Part shown: positions 28,833-37,688 of the stretch, one piece after another
Layout of the letters: every line of letters starts with the position of its first letter
Position numbering within the stretch: the first letter of the stretch is position 1
Assembly (NCBI GenBank): GCA_900315425.1
Contig: OMZA01000001.1
Span: forward strand, 124,001 to 188,000
DNA: 64,000 bases
Source: an uncultured Eubacteriales bacterium
Lineage (GTDB): Bacteria; Bacillota; Clostridia; Lachnospirales; Lachnospiraceae
Direction: 5' to 3'
Program-made: the position numbers and the translations under genes
Notes under the pieces: generated by a model
Database searches by the model: none
Told to the model about the DNA's origin: nothing
Seen by the model: only the letters and a program-made list of their open reading frames with translations

Positions 28833-30701
28833 ATGTTTGATATTCAAGAAGAACTAAAAAAACTTCCGACATCGCCGGGAGTGTATTTAATGCATGATGA
28901 GAAAGATGAAATTATATACGTAGGTAAAGCTATTAGCTTGAAAAATAGAGTGAGACAATATTTTCAAACCAGCAGAAAGCGTACTGCCAAGATTGAGCAA
29001 ATGGTTTCTAGAGTAAAAAGGTTTGAATACATAATTACAGATTCGGAAGTTGAAGCTTTGATTTTGGAATGTAATCTCATTAAAGAGCATCGGCCTAAGT
29101 ATAACACCATGCTTATGGATGATAAAGCCTATCCATTTATTAGGATTACTGTAAATGAGGATTTTCCAAGAATAATGTTAGCAAGGTCTATGAAAAAGGA
29201 TAGTTCTAAATATTTTGGTCCTTATCCTAGTGCCACAGCGGTGAAGGATACCATTGATTTGCTGGCTAAAATATATAAGATTAGAACCTGTAATAGAAAA
29301 CTTCCTAAGGATATGGGGCAGGGCAGACCTTGCCTAAATTATCAGATAGGTAAATGTGATGCTCCATGTATGGGATACATTTCCAAGGAAGATTATGGAA
29401 AAAAGGTTAAAGAAACCATAGGTTTTTTGAATGGAAATTATAAGGGCGTTTTAGATATTTTAACGGAAAAAATGGAAAAGGCTGCAGAACTTATGGAATA
29501 CGAAGATGCAGCTAAATATAGAGATTTGATAAACAGTGTAAAGTCAGTATCCATAAAACAAAAAATTACTTCAGATGAACATATGGACAGAGATATAATT
29601 GCCTATGCCATGGAAGGAAATGATGCCGTGGTTCAGGTATTCTTTGTAAGAAACGGAAAGGTTCTTGGAAGAGAGCATTTTCACATAGAATTGGCTCCTC
29701 ATGATACAGGTATGGAAGTATTGGAGAATTTTATTAAACAGTACTACGCCAATTCTCCATACATTCCAAAGGAATTGCTGATTCAAGAAGATATTGCGGA
29801 TAGGGAAGTTATTGAGAAGTGGTTAAGTATTAAGAGAGGACAAAAGGTTGTTATAAAGCATCCGGTCAAAGGTAAGAAGGAACAAATGGTGGAATTGGCT
29901 GCTAGAAATGCCACCATTGTTTTAAGACAGGATAAAGATAAAATTAAAAGCGAAGAAAGAAAGACCAAAGGCGCCGTAAGGGAAATAGATGAATTGCTGG
30001 GGCTTCCATATACAAAGAGAATGGAGGCCTATGATATATCTGATATAAGTGGATACGATACGGTAGCATCCATGGTAGTATACGAGGATGGAAGTCCTAG
30101 GAGAAATGATTATAGAAAGTTTAAGATAAAAACTGTTATTGGAGCAAATGATTATGCCAGCATGAAAGAAGTGCTTACCAGGAGATTTACCCATGGATTA
30201 AAAGAAAGAGAAGATTTAAAAGAGAATAATTTAGATGATGACTATGGAAGTTTCACTAGATTTCCGGATATAATTATGATGGATGGAGGTAGAGGTCAGG
30301 TAAATGTTTGCTTAGAAGTTCTAGAAGAGCTAGGGCTTGATATTCCGGTGTGTGGAATGGTAAAGGACGATAATCATAGAACCAGAGGGCTGTATTACAA
30401 CAATGTGGAAATTCCCATTGATAAAACCAGTCAGGGCTTTAGGTTAATTACTAGAATACAGGATGAGGCTCATAGATTTGCCATAACATTTCACAGGGAC
30501 CTTAGAAGTAAAGGACAAGTTCACTCTATTTTAGACGATATTGAGGGAATCGGTCCGGCTAGAAGGAAAGAACTTATTAAGCATTTTAAATCTATTGATA
30601 ATATAAAAAATGCCTCCGTAGAAGAATTAAGTGAATTGTCAACTATGAATGAGAAAGCGGCTCAAAATGTTTATTCCTTTTTCCACCGTGATATGGTATG
30701 A
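28833..30701 (+). CDS. uvrC: Excinuclease ABC subunit C
   Basis: A 622-residue nucleotide excision repair nuclease. The GIY-YIG domain at the N-terminus ([20 protein letters not shown]) makes the 3' cut, a UVR motif near residue 205 ([13 protein letters not shown]) contacts UvrB, the RNase H-like EndoV domain ([29 protein letters not shown]) makes the 5' cut, and the C-terminus carries two helix-hairpin-helix motifs ([17 protein letters not shown]). All parts are intact. AAGGTGG precedes the ATG. It heads a run of plus-strand genes to 35652. Confidence 0.97.
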   Translation: MFDIQEELKKLPTSPGVYLMHDEKDEIIYVGKAISLKNRVRQYFQTSRKRTAKIEQMVSRVKRFEYIITDSEVEALILECNLIKEHRPKYNTMLMDDKAYPFIRITVNEDFPRIMLARSMKKDSSKYFGPYPSATAVKDTIDLLAKIYKIRTCNRKLPKDMGQGRPCLNYQIGKCDAPCMGYISKEDYGKKVKETIGFLNGNYKGVLDILTEKMEKAAELMEYEDAAKYRDLINSVKSVSIKQKITSDEHMDRDIIAYAMEGNDAVVQVFFVRNGKVLGREHFHIELAPHDTGMEVLENFIKQYYANSPYIPKELLIQEDIADREVIEKWLSIKRGQKVVIKHPVKGKKEQMVELAARNATIVLRQDKDKIKSEERKTKGAVREIDELLGLPYTKRMEAYDISDISGYDTVASMVVYEDGSPRRNDYRKFKIKTVIGANDYASMKEVLTRRFTHGLKEREDLKENNLDDDYGSFTRFPDIIMMDGGRGQVNVCLEVLEELGLDIPVCGMVKDDNHRTRGLYYNNVEIPIDKTSQGFRLITRIQDEAHRFAITFHRDLRSKGQVHSILDDIEGIGPARRKELIKHFKSIDNIKNASVEELSELSTMNEKAAQNVYSFFHRDMV

Positions 30702-30763
30702 TTTTACTAGGTTTTATATGGAATTTATGCTATTAAAGCAAATAATTTTTTAAGGAGAGATTA

Positions 30764-31690
30764 ATGAAATCAGTTAGTTTAGCAAAAGTTATCGAAAAGA
30801 TGAACTTAAAAAATCTAACACCAGATATTGATGTAGATGCTATTCAGGTAGAGCAGACAGATATCAACAGACCTGCTCTTCAATTAACAGGTTTTTTCGA
30901 GCATTTTCCAACAGATCGTGTACAGGTTATTGGACATGTAGAGAATACTTATTTGGGAACGCTTGATGAAGGAAGAAGAAGATACATTTACGATGAAATT
31001 CTAGGTGCAAAGATTCCTTGTGTTATCTATTGTAGAAGTATTCAACCGGATTCGGATATGATAGCGGCAGGTAACAAATACGGAGTTCCAATTCTTGTAA
31101 CAGATAAGACCACATCTGCGTTCATGGCAGAGATTATCAGATGGTTAAATGTGGAGCTTGCACCAACTATAACCATACACGGTGTTTTGGTAGACGTATT
31201 TGGTGAAGGTGTATTGATTATGGGTGAGAGCGGAATTGGTAAAAGTGAAGCTGCTCTGGAACTTTTAAAGAGAGGGCATCGTCTTGTGGCAGATGATGTA
31301 GTTGAGATAAGTAAAGTCAGTGATGAGACTTTAGTAGGTACATCTCCTGGGATCACAAGACATTTTATTGAACTTCGAGGTATCGGTATCATAGATGTTA
31401 AGACATTGTTCGGTGTTGAAAGTGTTAAAGAAACCCAGAACATTGATATGGTTATTAAACTTGAAGAGTGGAATAGAGATAAAGAATACGATAGATTAGG
31501 TCTTGAAGAGCAGTACACAGAATTCCTTGGCAACAAGGTTGTTTGTCATTCAATACCTATCAGACCGGGTAGAAATCTGGCAATTATCGTTGAGTCGGCA
31601 GCAGTTAACCACAGACAGAAGAAGATGGGATATAATGCTGCACAGGAATTATACAGAAGAGTTCAGGCAAATCTTGGGAAAGGTGAATAA
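30764..31690 (+). CDS. hprK: HPr kinase/phosphorylase
   Basis: A 308-residue bifunctional enzyme that phosphorylates or dephosphorylates Ser46 of HPr and Crh in response to metabolites, steering carbon catabolite repression through CcpA. The C-terminal kinase domain has Walker A GESGIGKSE near residue 155, the following LVADDVVEISK, and the family block ELRGIGIIDVKTLFG. The N-terminal domain is normal. AAGGAG precedes the ATG. A likely Ser46-only substrate is encoded 3.7 kb downstream in the same gene run (35395). Confidence 0.97.
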   Translation: MKSVSLAKVIEKMNLKNLTPDIDVDAIQVEQTDINRPALQLTGFFEHFPTDRVQVIGHVENTYLGTLDEGRRRYIYDEILGAKIPCVIYCRSIQPDSDMIAAGNKYGVPILVTDKTTSAFMAEIIRWLNVELAPTITIHGVLVDVFGEGVLIMGESGIGKSEAALELLKRGHRLVADDVVEISKVSDETLVGTSPGITRHFIELRGIGIIDVKTLFGVESVKETQNIDMVIKLEEWNRDKEYDRLGLEEQYTEFLGNKVVCHSIPIRPGRNLAIIVESAAVNHRQKKMGYNAAQELYRRVQANLGKGE

Positions 31691-31701
31691 AGGTGGTTAA
31701 T

Positions 31702-32646
31702 ATGGCAGAATATTGTTTTGGTGTTGATTTAGGTGGAACAACAGTTAAGATAGGTTTGTTTACTTCAGAAGGTAAGTTGATTGATAGTCAGGAGATTCCT
31801 ACAAGAAAGGAAGATGAAGGAAGTCATATTCTTTCAGATATTTGTGAGGCTATTGATGCTAAACTTGTTGATAGAAAAATGACAAGAGATGACTTAATTG
31901 GAGTAGGAATAGGTATTCCAGGTCCTATAACAAAGGATGGTTCAGTTCTTGGTTGCGTAAACCTTGGATGGGGTATTTTTAATGTGGAAGAAAAATTATC
32001 TCAGATGCTAGGTGGAGTTAAGGTTAAAGCAGGTAATGATGCCAATGTGGCAGCCTTAGGTGAAACTTGGCAAGGTGGCGGAAGAGGTTTTGAAGACATT
32101 GTGTTGGTAACTCTTGGAACCGGTGTAGGTGGTGGAATCATAATTGGAGGAAAAATCATACCGGGTTCTAATGGAGCAGCAGGTGAAATTGGACATATTC
32201 CAGCAGTTGTAGGAAGAGATGCTGAGGTATGTGGTTGCGGTAAAAAAGGATGTCTTGAAACAGTGGCATCAGCAACAGGTATTGTAAGAGAAACAAAGAA
32301 GCTCCTTGCAAAATCTGAGGATGATTCTTCTCTTAGAAAGAAAAAAGAACTTACATGTAAGGATATATTTGATGCCGCTAAGGAAGGAGATAAGCTAGCT
32401 CTTAAAGCTGTTGATAAACTTACTTTTGCCTTAGGAAAATCAATTGCAGGTATAGCTGCAGTTACTAATCCACAGGTTATTGTAATCGGTGGTGGTGTAA
32501 GTAAAGCAGGAAAGTTCCTTCTTGATAAAATTGAAGAATATTTTAATGAATATGCTTTTCATGCTACAAAAAATGTAAAATTTGCTCTTGCAACATTGGG
32601 AAATGATGCAGGAATGTATGGTGCGGCAGCACTTATCTTAGACTAA
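31702..32646 (+). CDS. glcK: ROK family glucokinase
   Basis: A 314-residue sugar kinase of the ROK family, most likely making glucose-6-phosphate. It has the ATP-binding GVDLGGTTVKIG, catalytic Asp in GNDANVAALGE, LVTLGTGVGGGIIIGG, EIGHIPAVV and the zinc motif CGCGKKGCLE, then VIGGGVSKAG. No DNA-binding N-terminal domain is present, so it is a kinase, not a ROK repressor. ATG 31702 follows AAAGGTGG; a GTG at 31693 is a worse choice. Its place behind hprK ties it to catabolite control. Confidence 0.92.
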   Translation: MAEYCFGVDLGGTTVKIGLFTSEGKLIDSQEIPTRKEDEGSHILSDICEAIDAKLVDRKMTRDDLIGVGIGIPGPITKDGSVLGCVNLGWGIFNVEEKLSQMLGGVKVKAGNDANVAALGETWQGGGRGFEDIVLVTLGTGVGGGIIIGGKIIPGSNGAAGEIGHIPAVVGRDAEVCGCGKKGCLETVASATGIVRETKKLLAKSEDDSSLRKKKELTCKDIFDAAKEGDKLALKAVDKLTFALGKSIAGIAAVTNPQVIVIGGGVSKAGKFLLDKIEEYFNEYAFHATKNVKFALATLGNDAGMYGAAALILD

Positions 32647-32661
32647 TAAAGGCCGGTAAAT

Positions 32662-33567
32662 ATGAATAAGGAATTAATTAAAGAAAGTCTTATTAATATA
32701 GCAGGAGAGGATAACGTAAAAATTGACGAAGATATGAAGAAGCACACCACGTTTAAAGCTGGTGGCAAGGCGGCATTTTTAGTTACTCCTGACAGTGAAG
32801 AAAAAGTTAAGGAACTTATAAGATTTTTTAAAGAAAATGAAATCGCTAATTACATAATTGGTAATGGAAGTAATTTATTGGTAAGAGACGAAGGCTTTGA
32901 TGGCGTAATTCTTGAGATAGGAAGTAAGCTTTCAGAAGTTGTAGTGAATGAAAATAAAATCACGGCTCAGGCTGGAGCATTGCTTTCTAAGACAGCCAAT
33001 CAGGCTTACAAATCAGGACTTGCCGGCATGGAATTTGCCAGCGGAATTCCAGGTTCTGTAGGTGGTGGTGTGGCTATGGATGCAGGTGCTTATGGTGGAG
33101 AGTTGAAGGACATTGTTGAAACAGTAACTATGTGTGATGAAAATGGTGATGAAATCACATTGACTGTGGATGAGATGGATTTTTCATATCGTCACAGCAT
33201 TGTTCAGGATAAGAATTATATAGTACTATCTGCTACATTTTCTCTGACACAGGGAGAACCAGAGAAGATACTTGAAACCATGAATGATTTAAATCAAAGA
33301 CGCAGAGATAAACAGCCATTGGAGTATCCAAGTGCAGGTTCAACCTTTAAAAGACCTGAGGGATATTTTGCCGGAAAGCTAATACAGGATGCCGGACTTA
33401 AAGGATACTCTGTAGGTGGCGCATGTGTGTCAGAAAAACACAGTGGATTTATCATTAATAAAGGTGGAGCTACAGCCACTGATATTATTACACTAATTGG
33501 CGATGTACAAAAAATCGTTAAGGATAAATTCGGGGTAGAATTAGAACCAGAGGTTAAAATATTATGA
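32662..33567 (+). CDS. murB: UDP-N-acetylenolpyruvoylglucosamine reductase
   Basis: A 301-residue FAD enzyme that makes UDP-MurNAc for peptidoglycan. It has the FAD-binding HTTFKAGGKAAFLVTP, IIGNGSNLLVRD, the GMEFASGIPGSVGGGVAMDA block, and the catalytic Ser in SAGSTFKRPEG, with a Glu near the C-terminus. It is the shorter type lacking the E. coli-type insert. Its stop overlaps the ATG of rapZ (ATGA), so they are translationally coupled. Confidence 0.96.
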   Translation: MNKELIKESLINIAGEDNVKIDEDMKKHTTFKAGGKAAFLVTPDSEEKVKELIRFFKENEIANYIIGNGSNLLVRDEGFDGVILEIGSKLSEVVVNENKITAQAGALLSKTANQAYKSGLAGMEFASGIPGSVGGGVAMDAGAYGGELKDIVETVTMCDENGDEITLTVDEMDFSYRHSIVQDKNYIVLSATFSLTQGEPEKILETMNDLNQRRRDKQPLEYPSAGSTFKRPEGYFAGKLIQDAGLKGYSVGGACVSEKHSGFIINKGGATATDIITLIGDVQKIVKDKFGVELEPEVKIL

Positions 33568-34421
33568 AATTCGTAATCGTTACAGGTATGTCTGGGTCAG
33601 GCAAGAAAAGTGCCGTAAGGATATTAGAGGATCACGATTATTTTTGCGTGGACAACATGCCTATTGAATTGATTTTGAAATTTGCAGAGATATCAGACCA
33701 CAAGGCTGATAAAAATGTAGCATTAGGGATAGATGTAAGAAGTGGCGACGAGCTTTCTCAGATAGACAAAGTTTTATCTGAGATGAAGGCGCGTCATTAC
33801 AAATATGAGATATTGTTTTTGGAATGCAGTGATAAGGTTCTTTTGAAGAGATATAAGGAGTCGAGAAGACCACATCCTCTTGCACCTAATGGAAGTGTAG
33901 AGGAAGGTATAGCTAAAGAAAGAGAACAACTGGCATTTCTTAAAAATAATGCGGACTATATTATTGATACAAGCCAGCTTTTAGTTAAAGATTTAAAACA
34001 TGAAATGGAAAAAATCTTTATAGACAACGGAGATTATAGAAATCTTTTTGTAACGGTATCTTCCTTTGGATTTAAATACGGAACTCCGGCGGATGCAGAT
34101 CTTATAATGGATGTTAGATTTTTGCCAAATCCGTATTATGATGAAAAGCTTAAATATAAGACTGGCAACGAAAAGGAAGTTCAGGAATATGTTATGAGTG
34201 AGGAATACTCTCATGTATTTTTAAAAAAACTGCTGGATATGGTGGTATTTTTAATTCCTTACTATATAAAAGAAGGTAAGAATCAGTTGGTAATTGCTAT
34301 TGGCTGTACAGGTGGTAAGCACAGATCGGTTACCATCGCCAATAAGCTATTTGATGAGTTGTCCAAGATAGATCAGCTTGGAGTGAAAATTCTTCACAGA
34401 GATGTGGAACGAGATAAATAG
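33564..34421 (+). CDS. rapZ: RapZ/YvcJ family P-loop protein with unusual Walker A
   Basis: A 285-residue protein of the RapZ (E. coli RNase adapter) / YvcJ (B. subtilis) family. The N-terminal kinase-like domain shows GMSGSGKKSAVRILEDHDYFC and later HPLAPNG. The C-terminal domain carries SFGFKYGTPADADLIMDVRFLPNPYY and the GCTGGKHRSV block. The P-loop has Lys at position 15 where the family normally has Ser or Thr (GxxGxGK[S/T]), so nucleotide binding or hydrolysis may be altered. It follows murB with a 4-base overlap. YvcK/GlmR, which lies between yvcJ and whiA in Bacillus, is absent here. Confidence 0.94.
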   Translation: MKFVIVTGMSGSGKKSAVRILEDHDYFCVDNMPIELILKFAEISDHKADKNVALGIDVRSGDELSQIDKVLSEMKARHYKYEILFLECSDKVLLKRYKESRRPHPLAPNGSVEEGIAKEREQLAFLKNNADYIIDTSQLLVKDLKHEMEKIFIDNGDYRNLFVTVSSFGFKYGTPADADLIMDVRFLPNPYYDEKLKYKTGNEKEVQEYVMSEEYSHVFLKKLLDMVVFLIPYYIKEGKNQLVIAIGCTGGKHRSVTIANKLFDELSKIDQLGVKILHRDVERDK

Positions 34422-34442
34422 ATAAAAAGCGAGTTGATATAG

Positions 34443-35381
34443 ATGTCTTTTTCAAGCGATGTCAAAGAGGAACTATTTAAAAAGATACCCCAGGGAAGGC
34501 ATTGTAAAATTGCTGAAATCTCAGCTATTATCGGGATGTGTGGAAGAATACAGATATCCTCCAACAATAGATTAAGAATCAGGATTCACACTGAAAATTC
34601 AGTTGTAGCTAGAAAATACTTTACATTGTTGAAAAAAACGTATAATATAGAAACTGTTGTTTCGGTAAGACAAAGTAACAAACAGAGTATATATACCATA
34701 ACAACCATATATCATGAAGATGCAGTTACTGTATTACAGGGCTCGAAACTTCTTGATAAATATGGAAATGTCAGAGAGGATCTTTCTATAGAAGATGGGC
34801 TTCTTGTTCAAAAGGAATGTTGTAAAAGAGCATACATAAGAGGAAGTTTTCTTGCGGGAGGATCAATAATAGATCCTAATAAATTCTATCATTTAGAGCT
34901 GGTTTGCAATACTCAGTATAAAGCAGAGCAGTTAAAGAAGATGATAAGCTATTTTAATATCAATGCCAAAATAGTTGAAAGAAAAGGTCATTATGTGGTA
35001 TATATTAAAGAAGGCTCAGATGTTGTGGATACGTTAAGTGTTATGGAAGCACCGGTTTCCCTGATGAATCTGGAAAATGTAATGATTCTAAAGGATATGC
35101 GTAATTCAGTAAACAGAAGAGTTAATTGTGAGACAGCCAATCTCAACAAGACCGTATCTGCTGCGGTTAAGCAGATAGAAGATATTAAATATATTAGAGA
35201 TACGGTGGGGCTTTCAAAACTATCTAGCAATCTTCAGGAAATTGCAAAATTAAGATTGGAAAATGGAGATGCTTCTCTAAAAGAGTTGGGAGAAATGCTT
35301 GATCCAAAGGTAGGAAAGTCTGGAGTGAATCACAGACTTAGAAAAATCAGTGAAATAGCTGATGGTCTACGTAGTAAATGA
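34443..35381 (+). CDS. whiA: DNA-binding protein WhiA
   Basis: A 312-residue protein with the two-part WhiA plan: N-terminal LAGLIDADG-homing-endonuclease-like domains (FSSDVKEELFKK at the start; AYIRGSFLAGGSIIDPNKFYHLE in the second half) that lack nuclease residues, and a C-terminal helix-turn-helix (LRLENGDASLKELGEMLDPK, then VNHRLRKI). WhiA controls sporulation in Streptomyces and influences division and chromosome segregation in Bacillus. It is followed after 13 bases by the HPr-like gene, the same neighbour order as yvcL-crh in Bacillus. Confidence 0.95.
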   Translation: MSFSSDVKEELFKKIPQGRHCKIAEISAIIGMCGRIQISSNNRLRIRIHTENSVVARKYFTLLKKTYNIETVVSVRQSNKQSIYTITTIYHEDAVTVLQGSKLLDKYGNVREDLSIEDGLLVQKECCKRAYIRGSFLAGGSIIDPNKFYHLELVCNTQYKAEQLKKMISYFNINAKIVERKGHYVVYIKEGSDVVDTLSVMEAPVSLMNLENVMILKDMRNSVNRRVNCETANLNKTVSAAVKQIEDIKYIRDTVGLSKLSSNLQEIAKLRLENGDASLKELGEMLDPKVGKSGVNHRLRKISEIADGLRSK

Positions 35382-35394
35382 AATGGAGGAAGTT

Positions 35395-35652
35395 ATGATC
35401 ACAAAAGATATGACAATTGAGATTTCAACTGGACTCGAAGCAAGACTTGTTGCTGTATTTGTTCAGGTAGCCAGTCAGTTCGAGAGCTCAATTTACGTAC
35501 AGCATGACAATAAAAGGGTAAACGCGAAGAGTATTATGGGAATGATGACATTAGGTCTTCCTGTTGGTGAGAACATCACAGTATCAGCAGAAGGTGCTGA
35601 TGAGGAAGAAGCTATAAAAGAAATTGGCAATTACTTAAGCAATACGAAATAA
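35395..35652 (+). CDS. Crh-like HPr-family protein lacking the active histidine
   Basis: An 85-residue HPr fold protein. The regulatory site is intact: Ser46 lies in NAKSIMGMMTLG, the target of HPr kinase. The PTS active site is not: canonical GLHARP is GLEARL here, so position 15 is Glu and the Pro is Leu. It therefore cannot accept phosphate from Enzyme I at His15, and by analogy with Bacillus Crh (Gln15) it should act only as a Ser-phosphorylated regulator, for example as a CcpA cofactor. It directly follows whiA, as crh does in Bacillus, and hprK is upstream in the same run. ATG 35395 has GGAGG upstream; a GTG at 35362 lies inside whiA. Glu15 might even mimic phospho-His. Confidence 0.88.
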   Translation: MITKDMTIEISTGLEARLVAVFVQVASQFESSIYVQHDNKRVNAKSIMGMMTLGLPVGENITVSAEGADEEEAIKEIGNYLSNTK

Positions 35653-35659
35653 AAACATG

Positions 35660-35688
35660 TTGACACATTATGTCATATTTGTTATTAT
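35660..35688 (+). promoter_or_regulatory. Promoter of infC-rpmI-rplT operon
   Basis: TTGACA at 35660-35665 and TATTAT at 35683-35688 are spaced by exactly 17 bases. It lies just after the Crh-like gene and about 165 bases before infC, leaving room for a structured leader. Confidence 0.85.
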
Positions 35689-35694
35689 ATAATT

Positions 35695-35827
35695 CGTTGT
35701 GAACAAACAAGCAGAGTATCCACTCTCACCTATGCACCTTATGTGAGTGACATAGAGTAAAGATTTCTAACGATAACTATTTAAGTTTGAAATTATAGGT
35801 GGATAGTCTGACTATCCACTTTTTTTA
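35695..35827 (+). ncRNA. infC operon leader (L20-type attenuator)
   Basis: The transcribed leader ends in a terminator hairpin GTGGATAGT / ACTATCCAC (35799-35807 and 35811-35819) followed by a T run, all before the infC ribosome site. An upstream copy of the arm, TATCCAC near 35717, could pair with GTGGATA and prevent the terminator from forming. This is the arrangement of ribosomal-protein-controlled attenuators; in Bacillus L20 (rplT product) acts on its own operon leader. That L20 is the ligand here is inferred from gene content. Confidence 0.75.
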
Positions 35828-35852
35828 TATTTATTTATGGAGGTATACAGCA

Positions 35853-36365
35853 ATTAGCGAGGTATTTATTAACGAACAAATCAGAGATAAAGAAGTCCGT
35901 GTAATAGGTCAGGACGGAGAACAGTTAGGAATTATGTCATCTAAGGATGCCATGAAGATTGCAAGAGAGGCGGAGTTAGATCTTGTAAAAGTAGCTCCTA
36001 ACGCTAAACCACCGGTTTGTAAGATTATTGATTATGGAAAATACAAATACGAGATGGTTAGAAAAGAAAAGGAAGCTAAGAAGAAACAAAGAGTTATAGA
36101 TGTAAAAGAAGTGAGACTATCACCTAATATTGAAGCTAACGATATGGCTACTAAGGCTAATATGGCTAGAAAGTTCCTTTTAAAGGGTGACAGAGTTAAA
36201 GTTACTCTTAGATTCAGAGGAAGAGAGATGGCTCATGTTCAGGCAAGTAAACACATTTTAGATGATTTTGCCGAAATGCTTGCAGACGTATCAGTAATTG
36301 ATAAGCCAGCAAAAATGGAAGGTAGAAGCATGCAGATGTTCTTAGCAGCTGACAAGAAACAGTAA
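35853..36365 (+). CDS. infC: Translation initiation factor IF-3 (AUU start)
   Basis: A 170-residue factor that binds the 30S subunit and proofreads start codons. The N-terminus (SEVFINEQIRDKEVRVI), the basic linker (KEKEAKKKQRVIDVKEVRL) and the C-terminal domain (LRFRGREMAHVQ) are typical. GGAGG at 35839-35843 is 9 bases before ATT 35853, and the family's N-terminus begins exactly there. No ATG fits, and a GTG-initiated frame at 35799 would start inside the terminator hairpin. The rare AUU start is the well-known self-regulation device of infC: IF-3 discriminates against it. Confidence 0.93.
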   Translation: MSEVFINEQIRDKEVRVIGQDGEQLGIMSSKDAMKIAREAELDLVKVAPNAKPPVCKIIDYGKYKYEMVRKEKEAKKKQRVIDVKEVRLSPNIEANDMATKANMARKFLLKGDRVKVTLRFRGREMAHVQASKHILDDFAEMLADVSVIDKPAKMEGRSMQMFLAADKKQ

Positions 36366-36425
36366 TTACGATATTTTACCTAACAATGGTATCAATATAA
36401 TTTAAATTCAAGGAGGATTTTAGAA

Positions 36426-36623
36426 ATGCCAAAGATGAAAACAAACAGTGCTGCAGCAAAGCGTTTTAAAAAGACAGCAAATGGAAAGTTAAAAAGAATG
36501 AAAGCTTATAAGAGCCATATTCTTACTAAGAAAACAACAAAGAGAAAGAGAAATCTTAGAAAAGCTACAACAGCTGATGCAACAAATGTTAAGAACATGA
36601 AGAAGATTTTACCATATTTATAA
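36426..36623 (+). CDS. rpmI: 50S ribosomal protein L35
   Basis: A 65-residue, very basic ribosomal protein: [20 protein letters not shown] at the start and [16 protein letters not shown] are diagnostic. AAGGAGG precedes the ATG. It lies in the standard infC-rpmI-rplT order. Confidence 0.98.
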   Translation: MPKMKTNSAAAKRFKKTANGKLKRMKAYKSHILTKKTTKRKRNLRKATTADATNVKNMKKILPYL

Positions 36624-36654
36624 TATTTGAAATAACGATCGGAGGAATAGTAAG

Positions 36655-37011
36655 ATGGCAAGAGTTAAAGGCGGATTAAACGCTAAGAAAAAGCATAATA
36701 GAGTATTAAAACTCGCTAAAGGTTATAGAGGTGCAAGATCTAAACAGTATAGAGTAGCTAAACAGTCAGTTATGAGAGCTTTAGCAACATCTTATGCTGG
36801 TAAAAAGCAGAAGAAGAGACAGTTCAGACAGTTATGGATTGCAAGAATTAACGCAGCAGCTAGAATTAATGGTTTATCATACAGCAAATTTATGTATGGT
36901 CTTAAATTAGCAGGTGTTGAAGTTAATAGAAAGATCCTTGCTGATATGGCAGTTAACGATTCAGCTGGTTTTGCAAAACTTGCAGAAGTTGCAAAAGGAA
37001 AATTAGCATAA
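36655..37011 (+). CDS. rplT: 50S ribosomal protein L20
   Basis: A 118-residue early-assembly 23S rRNA-binding protein. [35 protein letters not shown] and [13 protein letters not shown] are diagnostic. It is the last gene of the operon and the likely repressor of it through the leader at 35695-35827. A strong terminator follows 9 bases after the stop. Confidence 0.98.
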   Translation: MARVKGGLNAKKKHNRVLKLAKGYRGARSKQYRVAKQSVMRALATSYAGKKQKKRQFRQLWIARINAAARINGLSYSKFMYGLKLAGVEVNRKILADMAVNDSAGFAKLAEVAKGKLA

Positions 37012-37020
37012 TTAAAAATC

Positions 37021-37055
37021 AAACCGTTGTAGTAAAAACTACAGCGGTTTTTTTG
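37021..37055 (+). terminator. Rho-independent terminator of infC operon
   Basis: A 12-base stem AAACCGTTGTAG / CTACAGCGGTTT (one G-U pair) with a 6-base loop is followed by TTTT and a G, directly after rplT. Confidence 0.92.
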
Positions 37056-37144
37056 TATGTATACTATGTATATATTTTTATTTTTGCTATAATAGAAATA
37101 GTTGAAGTTCAAAAAAATAATTAATTTACATCTGGAGGGTAATT

Positions 37145-37657
37145 ATGGATTTTAAAGAAGTTGTTAAGAATAGATATTCATGTAAAAAATATAGTGATAG
37201 AGTTATTGAAAAAGAAAAATTAGATGCTATTTTAGAGGCAGGAAGACTGGCACCTACAGCTAAGAATCTTCAGGAACAGCACATTTACGTAGTACAGAAT
37301 AAAGAGATTCTTGAAGATATTGATAAATTAACCCGTTGCAGATATGGTGCTCCAACAGTTTTGGTGGTTGCCTTTGATAAGGAAAATGTATTCACATATC
37401 CGGGAGGACTTAGAAATTCCGGAATAGAAGATGCAACTATTGTAGCAACTCATATGATTCTTGCTGCTGCTAATGAAGGTGTAGATAGTTGTTGGGTAAA
37501 TGCTGTGGATCCGGAAAAACTTGGAGCAACCATTGGTATTCCTGAAAATGAAGAGGTATTAATGATGATGGATTTGGGTTATGGAACTGAAGATGCAGCC
37601 CCATTACCAAACCACAGTTCAAGAAAAAATATTGATGAAACGGTAAGCTATTTATAA
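37145..37657 (+). CDS. Nitroreductase family protein
   Basis: A 170-residue FMN oxidoreductase. The N-terminal FMN phosphate-binding block RYSCKKYSDRVIEKEKLD and ILEAGRLAPTAKN are typical, as is the C-terminal DLGYGTEDAAPLP followed by SRKNIDETV. It is of the short type, and works as a dimer in the family. The substrate (nitro compounds, quinones or a specific metabolite) cannot be told. A TATAAT box lies at 37088-37093 without a clear -35, and TGGAGGG precedes the ATG. Single gene. Confidence 0.88.
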   Translation: MDFKEVVKNRYSCKKYSDRVIEKEKLDAILEAGRLAPTAKNLQEQHIYVVQNKEILEDIDKLTRCRYGAPTVLVVAFDKENVFTYPGGLRNSGIEDATIVATHMILAAANEGVDSCWVNAVDPEKLGATIGIPENEEVLMMMDLGYGTEDAAPLPNHSSRKNIDETVSYL

Positions 37658-37688
37658 AAAACAAAGATTATAGAAGAGAAGGTGTAAC

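Noticed and set aside
31042-31536. 164-residue minus-strand frame inside hprK
   Set aside because: It overlaps the kinase core fully and has no recognisable motif; it is a shadow of codon bias.
31702-32646. ROK transcription repressor
   Set aside because: There is no N-terminal helix-turn-helix; the protein starts directly with the kinase ATP-binding block.
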